NCBI RefSeq assembly: GCF_901933205.1
Contig: NC_044573.1
Coordinates: forward strand, 28,207,493-28,271,492
DNA: 64,000 bases
Source: Camarhynchus parvulus
Taxonomy: Eukaryota > Chordata > Aves > Passeriformes > Thraupidae
Direction: 5' to 3'
Shown: positions 49,447 to 60,795 of the stretch, piece by piece
How positions within the stretch are numbered: position 1 is the first letter of the stretch
Layout of the letters: each line of letters opens with the position of its first letter
The notes under the pieces: generated by a model
The model's database searches: none
What the model was told of the DNA's origin: nothing
Seen by the model: only the letters and a program-made list of their open reading frames with translations
Translations under genes and position numbers: made by a program

Positions 49447-52400
49447 CCAATTATATTTATTATTTCCCAGTATAGATTACATGGATGGCTATACCCTCTA
49501 CTCTTCAGAGTTCCTTGCCAGCACTTGGGCGCAGTGCTGGGTCATTATTGTGCATTAAGACCAGTCACTGTGCTTGACACAAACCCTTCTGGAATGGGGA
49601 GCTTTGGGAGTTAAGATGGAGACATGGCTCAGATTCTGGAGACCTGCTTAAATCTGGAAGGGAAAACATGAAAACAGAATTGAAAGTCCTGGATAGAGCA
49701 GGTAACTGTACACAGGTACTGTTACATTACACTGCAGTAATGGGAGCCATGGTATTTACTGGTTTGGCATGAAAAAAGCAGGAGTGGCTGGACCTTGTTT
49801 AGTGAAACCAAGTATGGATGACTTAAGGTCTGGGGGACTTGTCGTCTCCTGTCTTGTTTGCTGCTGTTGCCCTTGGCAGATTCATCCAACAGCAAGGCTG
49901 AGTGTGAACTCCAAAAATGAGAAAAGCCACCACACAATAGTCACTGCCAAGCACACACCAGTGTGGACAGAGAGTCTGCAGAGATGAGATGCCTTTATCA
50001 GCACCCACACAAGCACACTCAGCACTTGAACCAGCCACAGCCTGATCCTGCTCCTCCTTGCCAGCTCACCAAGATTGTGCTTTCCAAATGACCATGCAGA
50101 CACCCCAGCTTGATTGATTTAAAGGCACACAAACCAGACATTAAGTCCATCCACAATCCCACCTCTTTATCCTAGATCCAGTCCTGGGTTTTTCAGTTTT
50201 TTATCCTTAAATCACTGGCTGATCCGGCTTGAAATTTGGTAGCAAATCATGTCCATATTGCCCTATTCACAGCCAGAAAATGGAACAAAGTCAACAAAAT
50301 GGAAATAAAGTTTGAGGAGACAATATGACAGATTGTTGTGATTAGGTAAGTGCACTGACTGCTATCTCACTTACTCAGGCCCAGTCGTATTTATCCTTCT
50401 TCCTCTGCTTTTTCCCACATGTGCATTCTGATCATAGAGGAGAAAAGGTTGCCATTTTGGAGTTTACTGAGGCAAAATTCATTAGAAGCTGCTCAATAGT
50501 TTTTGTGAATTATATTTTAAGTCATCAAGTATTAATGAAGAAAAATGGACAGGATATTATGTGCAGTTCATTAGAAATTATTGCTGTCTGAAGTAATCTA
50601 GGATGGACCGTCCTAGACAACACTGATTGTTTTCTGCCATGGTAAGGTTAAACAAGACCATTAATTAAACTAAGTCAGGGTGTGTGTGGAGCTACATGTA
50701 TATTCTTTTGAAAAGCAAAATAAGTCTACACTGGATTTCCATCATCTCATAAAACCAGGAAATTGTCAATATTAATAGTACTGTCAAGACACCACAGAAA
50801 GAATTACAGAGACAAAAGTGATGGAGGCAGCACCATTATTACTTTCTGTGAAGCTTTTACTGCTGAACAGAAAAAAGCGATGGTTTGGCCATAGCAGGAA
50901 CTCATGTGACAGCCAATGTGACAACAGTGTCAGTTTAAAACAGAAGAGTGGCAATTGGTCTTGTTGAAATATATATGTTGCTGCTTTTTTGGACACAGAA
51001 GACAGTATTACAAAGATGTCCACAGAGTTCACAAGAGTTGAAAGATTTTTTGACCTTCCATCAGTTTCATTTTATAGAATCAGGGAACTTTTTACCATAG
51101 GTGCTTCCTCCTCTTCTACACTTAGTCATAAAATGCTTCTTGGAGTCACACCAGAACATGAATGATCATATTGCATAAGGCAAAATACTGCCAATATTTT
51201 TATCACTTTACTTGCGTTCGAAGCATATCAAGCATACTAATTAAGTCATTCTACAGAGAAGCTGTAAAACAACCCAATGCACTTACAATCTGTCTTATTA
51301 TAGCATACAGTGGGTCAACCAGATAATAAACAAGGAAAGATCAATTGTAGCTGTTGGGGGTATTGGATAAGGCTTATGTTCAGGCTTGGATAAAGTTCTA
51401 GGGCATTGACATTTTTCCAGGAATTCATTAGGCTAAGTTCCATGTGGGAGTCAGTTGAGCATCTTCACTGAAATCAGCTCTTGGCAGCAGGCAATGGAGC
51501 CAGGCAATGCAATGAACCTTTAGCTCAGGTGTGCCTCTAACTGCTGGGTCTGGGAGTGCAGTAATCAGATAGTGCTGCAGGAAAGCACACTGTCAGTAAG
51601 CAGTACTTTTAGTAACAATTTTTCTGGGCAGCCATCTGGTCACAGGGAGTGCAGTGGTGTTTCTGTGTTTATGCCTTGTGTTTTAGGTGTGGCTGAGGAC
51701 ATGGGGCAGGGGCTCAAGAAGTAGCTGGTACTGTCTGCCTATGGCTAGGCACTGTGTTCAGCTAGAGGAGTGCTACAAGCTCCCAGCAATGGGGGAACAT
51801 TATTACATTTTCTAGGAATTTCTAAAAAAATTGTTAGATTAATTAGCTTGCTAACAGGAGGTGAAAAGTATTATCCTTTACAGCTGAACATGTGACACTG
51901 AGTTGTAAATTGCAAGATTTTGCCGTTTTAAGGGAACAAGACTTGATGTACTAAATGTGAGATCAGTTCTCCTGTGTGACTTAAACTCACTAGGGAATGG
52001 TGAGTAAGTGTGGTGGGGAGTAGGCTCGAGGCACTGAAGTGAATTCTTAAATAAAATAAAAGTTTGTGGGAGATTTCTCAGCTCCAAATTCCAGGTGGAA
52101 GAGAAATCCTTTATGCAGCTAATTCCCATAATGTGTCACATACACATATATGTAGAATTTTCCTAACAGAGCTGGCGCTGGGAGCACAAGAATCCCATGC
52201 AGTGTTTCAGTCTGGAAGAGCCCAACCTTTGTTTGCCCCTGGGCTCCTGGGATGATTTATGTGCCTGTTCAGTGAACTGTTGTTGGAAACTGAACTGCAA
52301 TAACTTTGGATTTTCTGAGGAAGCAAGGTAGGGAGGCATTTTTTTCAGGTCAGTTGGTACCAAAACTTTCTATTTTGGCATCTTCTTGGAGTTTTAGGTT

Positions 52401-52764
52401 GGCCTAATAAGGATTTGTGCAGGGAGGAGGACAGTGGTTAGTTGACTCTGCTCTCTTTTGCTAGCCAAATGAGAAATTTTCCCTAGTCCTCCACCCATTT
52501 TCACTCTTCCAGCTACCAGGGAGTAATCTGTTAATTTTCTCAATTTGCCCGGTGGAAACACTGCTAGTGTTTCTGAACAACAGTTCTGCTGTTGTGTCTG
52601 GAATTACCCACTCTGAGAGCAGCTGTGTGAAGTGTCCCAGCCAAGGAACCAATGCCAAGGGCTAAGGGAAGTCTGAAAGCTGAGGAGCTAAAATACGACT
52701 CTGAAACATGATTATGAAAATAACACCTTCTCACCCAACATTTTGCCACTTGTTGGGATTGAAC
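49447..52764. other. Unassigned noncoding stretch
   Basis: About 3.3 kb without a recognised gene or repeat family. Short overlapping frames at 49722-50103 are not called. A well-preserved-looking segment with two CpGs lies at 51200-51260. Confidence 0.5.
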
Positions 52765-53018
52765 AAAGTAGTTGAGGTTTGTTCTGGAGGTCATCTGCTC
52801 AAATAGGGGCCACCTTCAGTGTGCTACCTAGGACAATTCCAGATGGCTTTAGAACATCTCCAGGGATGGAGTCCCTACGAAATTTCTGGACAACCTGTAC
52901 TACTACCTGGACATCTTCACAGTAAAATGGTTCCTGATGCTCAGATGGAGCCTCCAGTGTTTCAGTTTGTGCCCATTGCTTTTTGTCCAGTCCCTGGGCA
53001 CCCCTGAAAAAGAGTTTG
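52765..53018 (-). mobile_element. CR1 LINE fragment, 3' UTR and ORF2 end, antisense
   Basis: The plus strand is the reverse complement of CR1: 'ctggaggtcatctgctcaa' near 52784, 'catctccagggatggagtcc' (52855), 'gacaacctgtactactacct' (52889), then 'gtttcagtttgtgcccattg' near 52959 up to 'gggcacccctgaaaaagag' (52996). The 3' terminal repeat and the rest of ORF2 are missing. About 250 bp remain. Confidence 0.9.
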
Positions 53019-54867
53019 TTTTTTTATTTAGCTTACTCTGACTTCACTTGTAAAATTTGAGAAAGATGTCCAGAAAGTAAATTATCTGAGATATCAAGAT
53101 GCTCAGTAGGATTTATCTTAAAATACCTTGTCTGAAACCAGATATTTCCTCCACATTGCAAGCAGTTCAGGGGGAAGGTTTCACCATATTCAGTACCCTT
53201 CACTGCACTAGTACTAAGACATGAGAGTTATAATGTCTTCAAGAAATACACTGTTATTGTGTGGGTTCTTGGAGACATCATCTCCTAATGAGCTGTATAT
53301 TCTCTCTCACACTCAAAGTGAAAAGCTCAGTAAACAGTCTGAACTTATCCAGTGCTGCTTGTTCACAGCAACCACTGCATGTCAAAGCTTTGTTTTGAAA
53401 AGATTTTTGCCTGCTCTCACAGTGAATTTTTTACCTTGCTCTGCATTTTAAATATACACTTTGAGGTTTGAAGCACTCCTTGTTTTGTGAAGGGACTGGA
53501 TCCTGTTTGGCTTTTACTTCTGCTGTTATATCCAGCCTTGTTTATGCCTGCTCCTTATCCAGAGTGCCTGACACCTGGCATCTCTCATGACTGGCTTATG
53601 CTTGGTGGTTTTTTTTCGGGCAAGATCTGGTTTTTGTCAAATTCACTGTGTGCCATTAGCCATGGTGAAATGCCAAGGTCAAATCTCTCCCCATATATTT
53701 TGTCTATCATATAATCCTCATTTGACAAAGCACTATTACACTGATTAAGGGGGTTATACAATGCTCATAAATCTTCCATTTCTCTGTTTGCACTTGATAA
53801 ATTGTGCTTGGCCATCACTGGAGGGGCAGATGGACTGCCAAGTGCAAAACACCCATCCTGAAGGCAGCATCTAAGGCAGCATGGAGTTGAAGGTGGCCAA
53901 AATCATAATTCATGCAAAATAACCTTCTTGGATGCTTCAGCTCTTGTAGCTACTCCTACAAGGCTGCCAGTTTGTTTAACTGTAACCACTAACGCATATC
54001 TTGCTAAATCAAGCTCCAGACAAGGCAGCCTACTGGGGACTGGAGGGAATCTCTCATGTATCTTTCTCTGGCAGCTCTGTGAGCAGGCTGGTCTGACAAC
54101 AGACCAGCAGACTTGCTCACTCTTGTGTGCATGCACAACAAATAAAATATGTTCTGGTAGTCCTGCAAGGGGACAATTCAGTCTTTTGCATCCTTTCCCT
54201 TTTTTACCCTCGTAAATATGACTCCAGGCATAGCAAACAACATTAATATTATTCTCAAAGAAAATTGAATATCACAGAATATTGGGAATGATATGAAAAG
54301 GTTTTTCTATGACTCTTTCTTGTGAATTACAAGGTTTCTGATTATTTAGCAGGTGAAATAATCATCGCCTTATTCCCAGCCTCATTCTAGAAGTAATTTT
54401 TTATTAAGTGAAAGTGGTGTTTTTCAGGAAACATGATAAGATCCTTCCTCTTCCTCCCCTTTTGTAATAGTATAGGTAAGAGTTTAGATCCTCCACAAAA
54501 TAGGTCAGGCCAATGAAATAATTCTCTTATATTTAATGACTCCCCTTATCCAAGTCTTTTTATGCTGTCTTAATCTAGGATACAGGCCTTTTATAAGAGA
54601 TTCTTCAGTTTCTTTCCCTTGTCTTCTGCCAAGCTTCAGTATTGTTCCTTTCCTCACTTTCTGGACTACAAGTTTAACCATACTCCATGTTTCCTTCATC
54701 ATAGAAACAAATACTCTGGGGGTTTTGTCCACTGCACTGATCAGAGTGGTATCAATGAATATTGCAACAGATAACTTTCTAGCTTTGCTTGTAGTTTTTT
54801 GTATGAAGTACCTCTGTTGACCCTTGCAAGCACTCAAATTCTTACTCTAATATTAAAAAAAACATAC
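53019..54867. other. Unassigned noncoding stretch
   Basis: No gene recognised. At 54505-54837 frames are open on both strands (110 and 94 codons) without family resemblance. Confidence 0.45.
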
Positions 54868-54952
54868 CAATAGGACAAGGAAAAGACATCTGTCTGGCCG
54901 CTATCAATATCTGATCTAGGTTCCGGTGGCTGGGCTGTTTGTTCATGTGCAT
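54868..54952 (-). other. Candidate exon (85 nt) with plausible splice sites
   Basis: On the minus strand a T/C-rich tract ('tttatttttttcccccattg') leads to GGAG as a possible acceptor. The next 85 bases end in TATTG before GTATGT, a good donor. Two frames are open across it. One reads as a polar peptide containing QPPEPRSDIDSGQTD and the other as one containing KQPSHRNLDQILIAARQM. Two CpGs survive in it, unusual in this AT-rich, CpG-poor region, which hints at constraint. I recognise no protein family in either frame. It may equally be a conserved noncoding element or chance. Confidence 0.22.
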
Positions 54953-57304
54953 CTCCAATGGGGGAAAAAAATAAATATGAATCATGGCCAGACAAAGGCA
55001 GTGATATAAAGAATGCATGTCCAGTATGATGCTTAGTATGGTTGCAGCAAGAATTCTCTTGTCGGTAGTGTGCTCGGGAGATTTTTGATTTCACAGTTCA
55101 AACATGAGAATATGGCTTTCTGAAACAGAATTTCAGAGTTTGATGAACAGCAAACAGTTGCACGCAACTCCGCAGTTGGTTCCAATTTCACCTAAACCAA
55201 TTCACCAATATGTCACAGATGTTATATTGGTTTCTTGCTGAACTCCACTGGTTTTCCACATGAAGGTGCTTAGCAGCATAATCTCATGTCTTAATATAAT
55301 TCCTACTAGGAGCTATACTTGTAGAGAATCTCCTTGGAATGTAGATGAAATCAGGTTTATGAGGACAGCTTTTAAGTGAAGTTGAGATTGCAGTGGATTG
55401 GGTTTGGGAGCACATCTTAGAAACAAAAGAAAGACTAAATCATTGTTATGGTTTAATACACCAGAATATTTATTATCAGCTTGCTAGATTATACCACTAC
55501 ACATGAAGACCCATGAAAAATCTCTGTCTGGTGATGCATGGAGATACTGTGTATGTTCAGAATGCATATACAAACAAGTAATGCCATAACAGTTCAGTAT
55601 TCCAGTCTATGCTAAACCACATTGTTTCCCTGTGTGGGGAAATCCACTGATACTCCTACTTAGGCAGTTGCTTCAATATTTATATTTACTTCTGTCACAA
55701 CCTTTCCTCAATTTGCTTAGTACTCTAACAATGGATATAAATAATCTGAACTTTGCAGATGTCCTTCAATTTTTATTAGTTTTAAGTGGAAAAAATGAGG
55801 CAGACTTGAGTGATGATAAAGAGTGTTCCCTCTGGTGATCCACTTTTATTTCTCTAACCTTGTAAGACCACTAATGTGTCTGGCAATCCACGAAGGGGTA
55901 ATTTCAGAAAGACTTGCAGAACTTCTGGATCTGCTTGTCCAAATTCTTCCTTTGTTCAGCTATCTGACAATCTAAGATCTGCACCTCAGGAGAGATCCTC
56001 CTATTTAATGGAGCTCTGCAGTCCAATCTATTCTCACTTCTAGAGTCACTCTCTGAGCCCTGCATACTGCCCTTAACAAAGTTAGGAAAGTGTTATAATA
56101 GCTAAGAGGTGGTCAATGTTTTTAAGAGATGAAAGAATCATGTACACTTATGTTCATGCCTTTGAGAAAACAAAATGTTCTGTGCAAAACTCTACTTTGA
56201 GAGTCATTCTTCCAAAAGAGAACCTGAGAACAAAGCATCATTCTATCCCAAGGGATATGCTGTGCTTCTGGTCTTTGTTCAGGCTTGCTTGGTGTTTGCA
56301 CTGAAAGGAAAAGAAGAAGCAGTGCGTGCAATTGTGTTGGCTCTCCATGTTAATATCTGCAGCAGTGACTAATGTCTGTTGTCACATATTCCCACAAGGA
56401 ATAACATCCCAGACAGTGAACTCTCAGAAAGTGCCAGGAAGCTTTTTGCATTCCTGTTCAAAGGCTTTGGCATTTTCTGTACTAACAGTGAATGCAACAT
56501 CCCAATATTTCAATTCTTTTCAGTCTGGAAAAAGTTAAATGAGCCTACAGCTGAATGTTTGCAGACTTGTACTTTGTACCCAAGTTCTATCAGTCCACTG
56601 AGATTTGAGATTGTTTTGAACACGTCTGTCAGCATGTTCAGCTGGAGATGAGTGTTAACTGGGTATATTCAAGGCAATATTACTGATCCATTTTGTGAGA
56701 GTTGAATCAAGCTCCAGAGGTGAAAGAGAATAACCAGTGTTTTCCCCTCAGTTCACAAAGGCTGATGAGTAAATTGTCAGGTAGAAAACTTCTGCATTTT
56801 CCTCCCTAGAAATTTACACTCCATTTTATCATACAATTTTCAGATTTTCTTGACATTAAAATTGTCTATATGTATGATGGTGACTTCTAATTCAAGCACA
56901 TGGCCTTCCCCTGTTCCATGCTTCATTTCTAGAAATTATCTGGGAACTTTCAATTCTTCCTCTGTTGATAGCATCTTCGCTGTGTCAAACACTGTTGTCT
57001 CGGGCTTGAGAAAATGGTCAGATGCTGGGGATGCTGAACAGGTGGTTGGAATTGTTCTCCCTTATTTTAGTTATGTGGCTCCTAAAAAAGCTAGCTGATC
57101 TACAAAACAGCACATATACACGTGGGTATGGTATGTTAATTTATGGAGAGGAATATGAGGCTGAAATGCAAGGCTTTCTCTTTCATTAGTGACACTTCAA
57201 GAGACTTCCTAAGCCTTTGAAACCTAGTTATCATATTAAATTTGACTTATTATTATTTTATGTGATTATTATTCCAGAACATTACACTGCTTTGTAATAT
57301 TTCA
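54953..57304. other. Unassigned noncoding stretch
   Basis: About 2.35 kb of AT-rich sequence without a recognised gene or repeat family. Overlapping short frames at 56116-56651 are not called. Confidence 0.5.
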
Positions 57305-58016
57305 AAGTTGTGCACGTGGATCAGGGCAATCCCAAGCATGAATACAGGCGTGGTGAAGAATGGATTGAAAGTAGCCCTGAGGATAAATACTTGGAGATGT
57401 TGGTTGATGAGAAGCCCAGCTTGGCCCATCAGTGTGCACTTGCAGCACAGAAGACCAACCACATCCTGGGCTGCACCAAGAGCAGTGTGACATGCAAGGC
57501 AAGGCAGGGGATTAATTTTGTCCCTCTACTCTGCCTTTGTGAGACCCCATGTAAAATCCGGCATCCCAGGTAAGGAGCATGTAGACCTATTTTAGTGGCT
57601 ATGGAGAGGGGCCACAAAGATGATCAGACAGCTGGAGAACCTTTGCTAGGGAAACAGAGTGAGAGAGCTGGGACTCTTCCTACTGGAGGACAGGAGGATC
57701 CAGGGAGACCTTACAGTACCTTTCAGTACCTAAATGGGGCTATGAGAGAGCTGGAAAGGGACTTTTACCCAGAGCATATAGAGTTAGGATAAGGGTAATG
57801 GCTTAGAACTGAAAGACTGTACTTTTAGGTTACATATTACTGGAACAGGTTGCCCAGAGAAGTTCTGGAAGCACCAGCCCTGGCAGGATTCAAGGCCAGG
57901 TTGGATGGGGTTCTGAGCAGCCTCCTCTAGTGGAAGGCATCCCTGCCTATGGCAGAGGGGTTGAAATACATGACCTTAAGTCCTTTTCCAAACCAAACCA
58001 TTCAATAATTCTAAAA
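57305..58016 (+). mobile_element. CR1 LINE 3' end (ORF2 C-terminus and 3' UTR)
   Basis: The plus strand covers the last part of CR1 ORF2. A block encoding 'histidine-glutamine-cysteine-alanine-leucine' (HQCALAAQK, near 57430) lies inside an 87-codon frame, followed by the 'gagaggggccacaaagatga' region near 57602 and 'tttcagtacctaaatggggc' near 57720. The 3' UTR follows with 'ggaacaggttgcccagagaa' (57842) and 'aaggccaggttggatggggt' (57892). It ends at 'caaaccattcaataattct', the CR1 3' tail. The 3' end is intact and the 5' end truncated. Several frameshifts and a gap are present. Confidence 0.93.
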
Positions 58017-60130
58017 TGCTTTTCTTAATTCAAAGAGGCTCATTTGTAAGCTCAGTTTGAGGAAGGATAGTCCCTCAATTTTTTTTTTTTCCTTTGGAAA
58101 CAAAATTACTTTGGAGCACTTCTTTCTGGTCTTCTCTTATCATGATAAAGCTTAAGTGAGCTTAAGGTTGGGCTCAGGTCTGCTGGGATGGATACATAAG
58201 AGAGATGGATGCTTTTCTATTAAAAAAGAGGTGGAATCATGCTGATCTGCTGTTATTGCACTCTTTTAAAAGGATGAGAGTGCTGGGAGTAAATTTAGAA
58301 CATGATATTAGGATAAAAATTCAAACAAATTTATCGCATCTTGTTTGCAAAATCTTTTTATTAAATTCAGCAAGAGAAAAATATTCCTCTTTTCCCCCAA
58401 AGGACTTTTTCCGAAACATTTATATAGCGCTGTAACATTTACACAGTGCTCTATGCTGCTGACATGCTTCTTACCTGGGTGAGTGGAGACAGGAGAAGTA
58501 CATGGATGATGAGCTATTATGGATAAAAAGGAAAGAGAGAAATTAAGCAGAAGGATTAGGGAGGAGCACTGGACTGTGAGCAAACGAGGGCTGAACCTGG
58601 AGGGAAGTTATTGCAGAACACAAGAGAAGAAAGTTAAATTACTTGTGTGTGCCAATACTTTGGGAAAGAATGAGAATGCAGAACAACAAAGCAGCATAAA
58701 CAGGGGGAAGAGCAGATGTCTAATCAACCTAATTTTTTTTAGAGTGAAATAATTCCTAAATGTTCCTGTAGAAGTGTGAGCCATTTGTCAGGAGCCCTGC
58801 TGGTTAAATTAATGTAGCAGTGACTCTATGTTTAGAGACAATAGAGGCTCAGTTATCAATTCACATACACCCACCTAAATCAGAATTTCATGCTATGGTA
58901 AAAATCATGCAGGGAAAGACAGCAATCCCCAGGTCTGTGCTGCATAGAAAATACTTCTACCCTGCAAGGATTAAGAGCGTGGCCTCTGCTGTATACGGAC
59001 TCAGAGTGCAGGAGGAAAATCTCACCAATCTTGTAACCTATCTGCTGCTACACCCAAAATTATAAAAGTATTTTAAGCCTACACTAGATCAGAAGCCCTG
59101 CTCTATTAAAAGTGAGGTTATAGCTCAGTTTAAGGAATTTCTAGAGAGCACCATATATATGTAGACTTCACACATTTACGATATATAGTGTAATATGTAA
59201 ATTATAATGGAAGTTCTCAGGCCATTTTCATATGCAGAATTCAACCTAAATTCTGAATACTCACCTCCATTAAAAGCTGCCCAAGTATCAGATAATGCTG
59301 CCAGCTTACACAGGATGATGATATAGTCAAACTTTTGTGTTAAAGGTGGATTGCAAAGGATGTATTTGTATCATGGGTCCATGGGAACAGCATTCAAAAA
59401 GTTGGTTGCATTCATGCAGTTGGCTGCCTGCCATTTGCAAGCTGGATTTTATTGTGTTGCATTCCTTGCATGAAAGCTTTTCTCTGTGGACACCCAAAGT
59501 CATTGAGGTTATTAAACCCCAGGGCATTAGAATTTCACAAGTCTTCATGGTGCTCCAGATGGAGATTTAACTTTCCTCCTTCACAGAGCAAGGCAATCTG
59601 TTTATGATGTTACATCAGGATCTGTGGAAAGTTATACAAAGCATTTGATTTTTCTCCTTCGAGGTTTTTGTCTCCAAGGGCTATTTTCTCCTATTTTGAG
59701 AGCTTCCAAAAGTGTTAGGAGTCTTTGCTGGATTTTGTTACTTTGGCTCAGAGATCCTATTTAAAATAAAATGGAAAAAAATTGTTAAATTATTGGAGTG
59801 GATGTGTCTATTGGTTTGAGACTTAGGGAAAATAATAATTTCTATACATAACTTCAGGTCCCTCTTCCCTCTCCTCTGTCCCCCAAGAATAGCTATAACA
59901 TAAAACCAGAAAAGCTATTTTATGAAGACCTGGAACAGATTTACTATTGAAGCCAGTGGTGTTGTTCCCAGGTGGACCCAAGATTCATGATTCTAGTGTA
60001 GAAAAATCTTGCATTGGAGAACTTTAATAAAGCTCCAGTTATGTAAAACCCTGCAGAGCCAGATTCAGGAGTTTCCTACATGAAAGGTGATCTCTTGTGA
60101 CATGTAGAGGGACATGAAGGGACTAAATAA
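58017..60130. other. Unassigned noncoding stretch between two CR1 copies
   Basis: No gene is recognised. It includes a T12 run near 58080 and a candidate 39-base minus-strand microexon at 58475-58513 with strong splice signals but no recognisable peptide. Short frames at 58205-58752 and 59327-59570 are not called. Confidence 0.45.
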
Positions 60131-60795
60131 ACTGCCCAGTGGAAAAGGACTTGGGGGTGCTGGTCAACAGTGGCTGAACATGAACCAACTTGTCCCAAGG
60201 TGATCAAGAAGGCTGATGGCATCCTGGCCTGTACCAAAACCAGTGTGGCCAGGAGGACCAGGACAGAGATTGCCCCCCTGTATTCAGCACTGGTGAGGCC
60301 ACACCTTCAGTGCTGTGTCCAGTTCTGGGCCTGTCACCATAATAAGGACATTGAAGCGGTGGAATGTCCAGAGAAGGACAGCAGAGCTGCTGAAAGGTTT
60401 GGAATCCAAGTATTATGATGAGTAGATGAGGGATCTGGGGTTGTTTAACCTGGAAAAAGGAAGCTGAGGGGAGATCTTAATGCTCTCTGAAAGTGCTGAA
60501 AGGAGATTATGACAGATGGGGGTCAGCTTCTCCCTTCCCAGCTATTGGTAGGACAAGGGGAAATGTCCTCAAGTGGTGCCAGTGAATTTCAGGTTGGATA
60601 TTAGGAAAAATTTCTTAGTTGAAAGAGTGGCTAAACATTGGAGCAGGCTCCCCAGGAAAGTGAAGGATTTGCTATCCCTGGAAATGTTAAAAAAATGAAT
60701 AGAGGTGACACTTTGTGTGTGTGGCTTAGAGGACCATATTTGGTCGAAGGTTGCACTTAATGATCTTGGAGGTCTTTCAATGGTTCTATGACAGT
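60131..60795 (+). mobile_element. CR1 LINE 3' end (ORF2 C-terminus and 3' UTR)
   Basis: The plus strand opens at 'gaaaaggacttgggggtgct', the same ORF2 region as in the copy at 57305. It continues through a block reading [15 protein letters not shown] (near 60285), the 'gaggggagatcttaatgctc' region (60467), 'tttcaggttggatattagga' (60586) and 'ggagcaggctccccaggaaa' (60639). It ends near 'ttcaatggttctatgaca', the CR1 3' terminus. In-frame stops and indels make it inactive. Confidence 0.93.
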
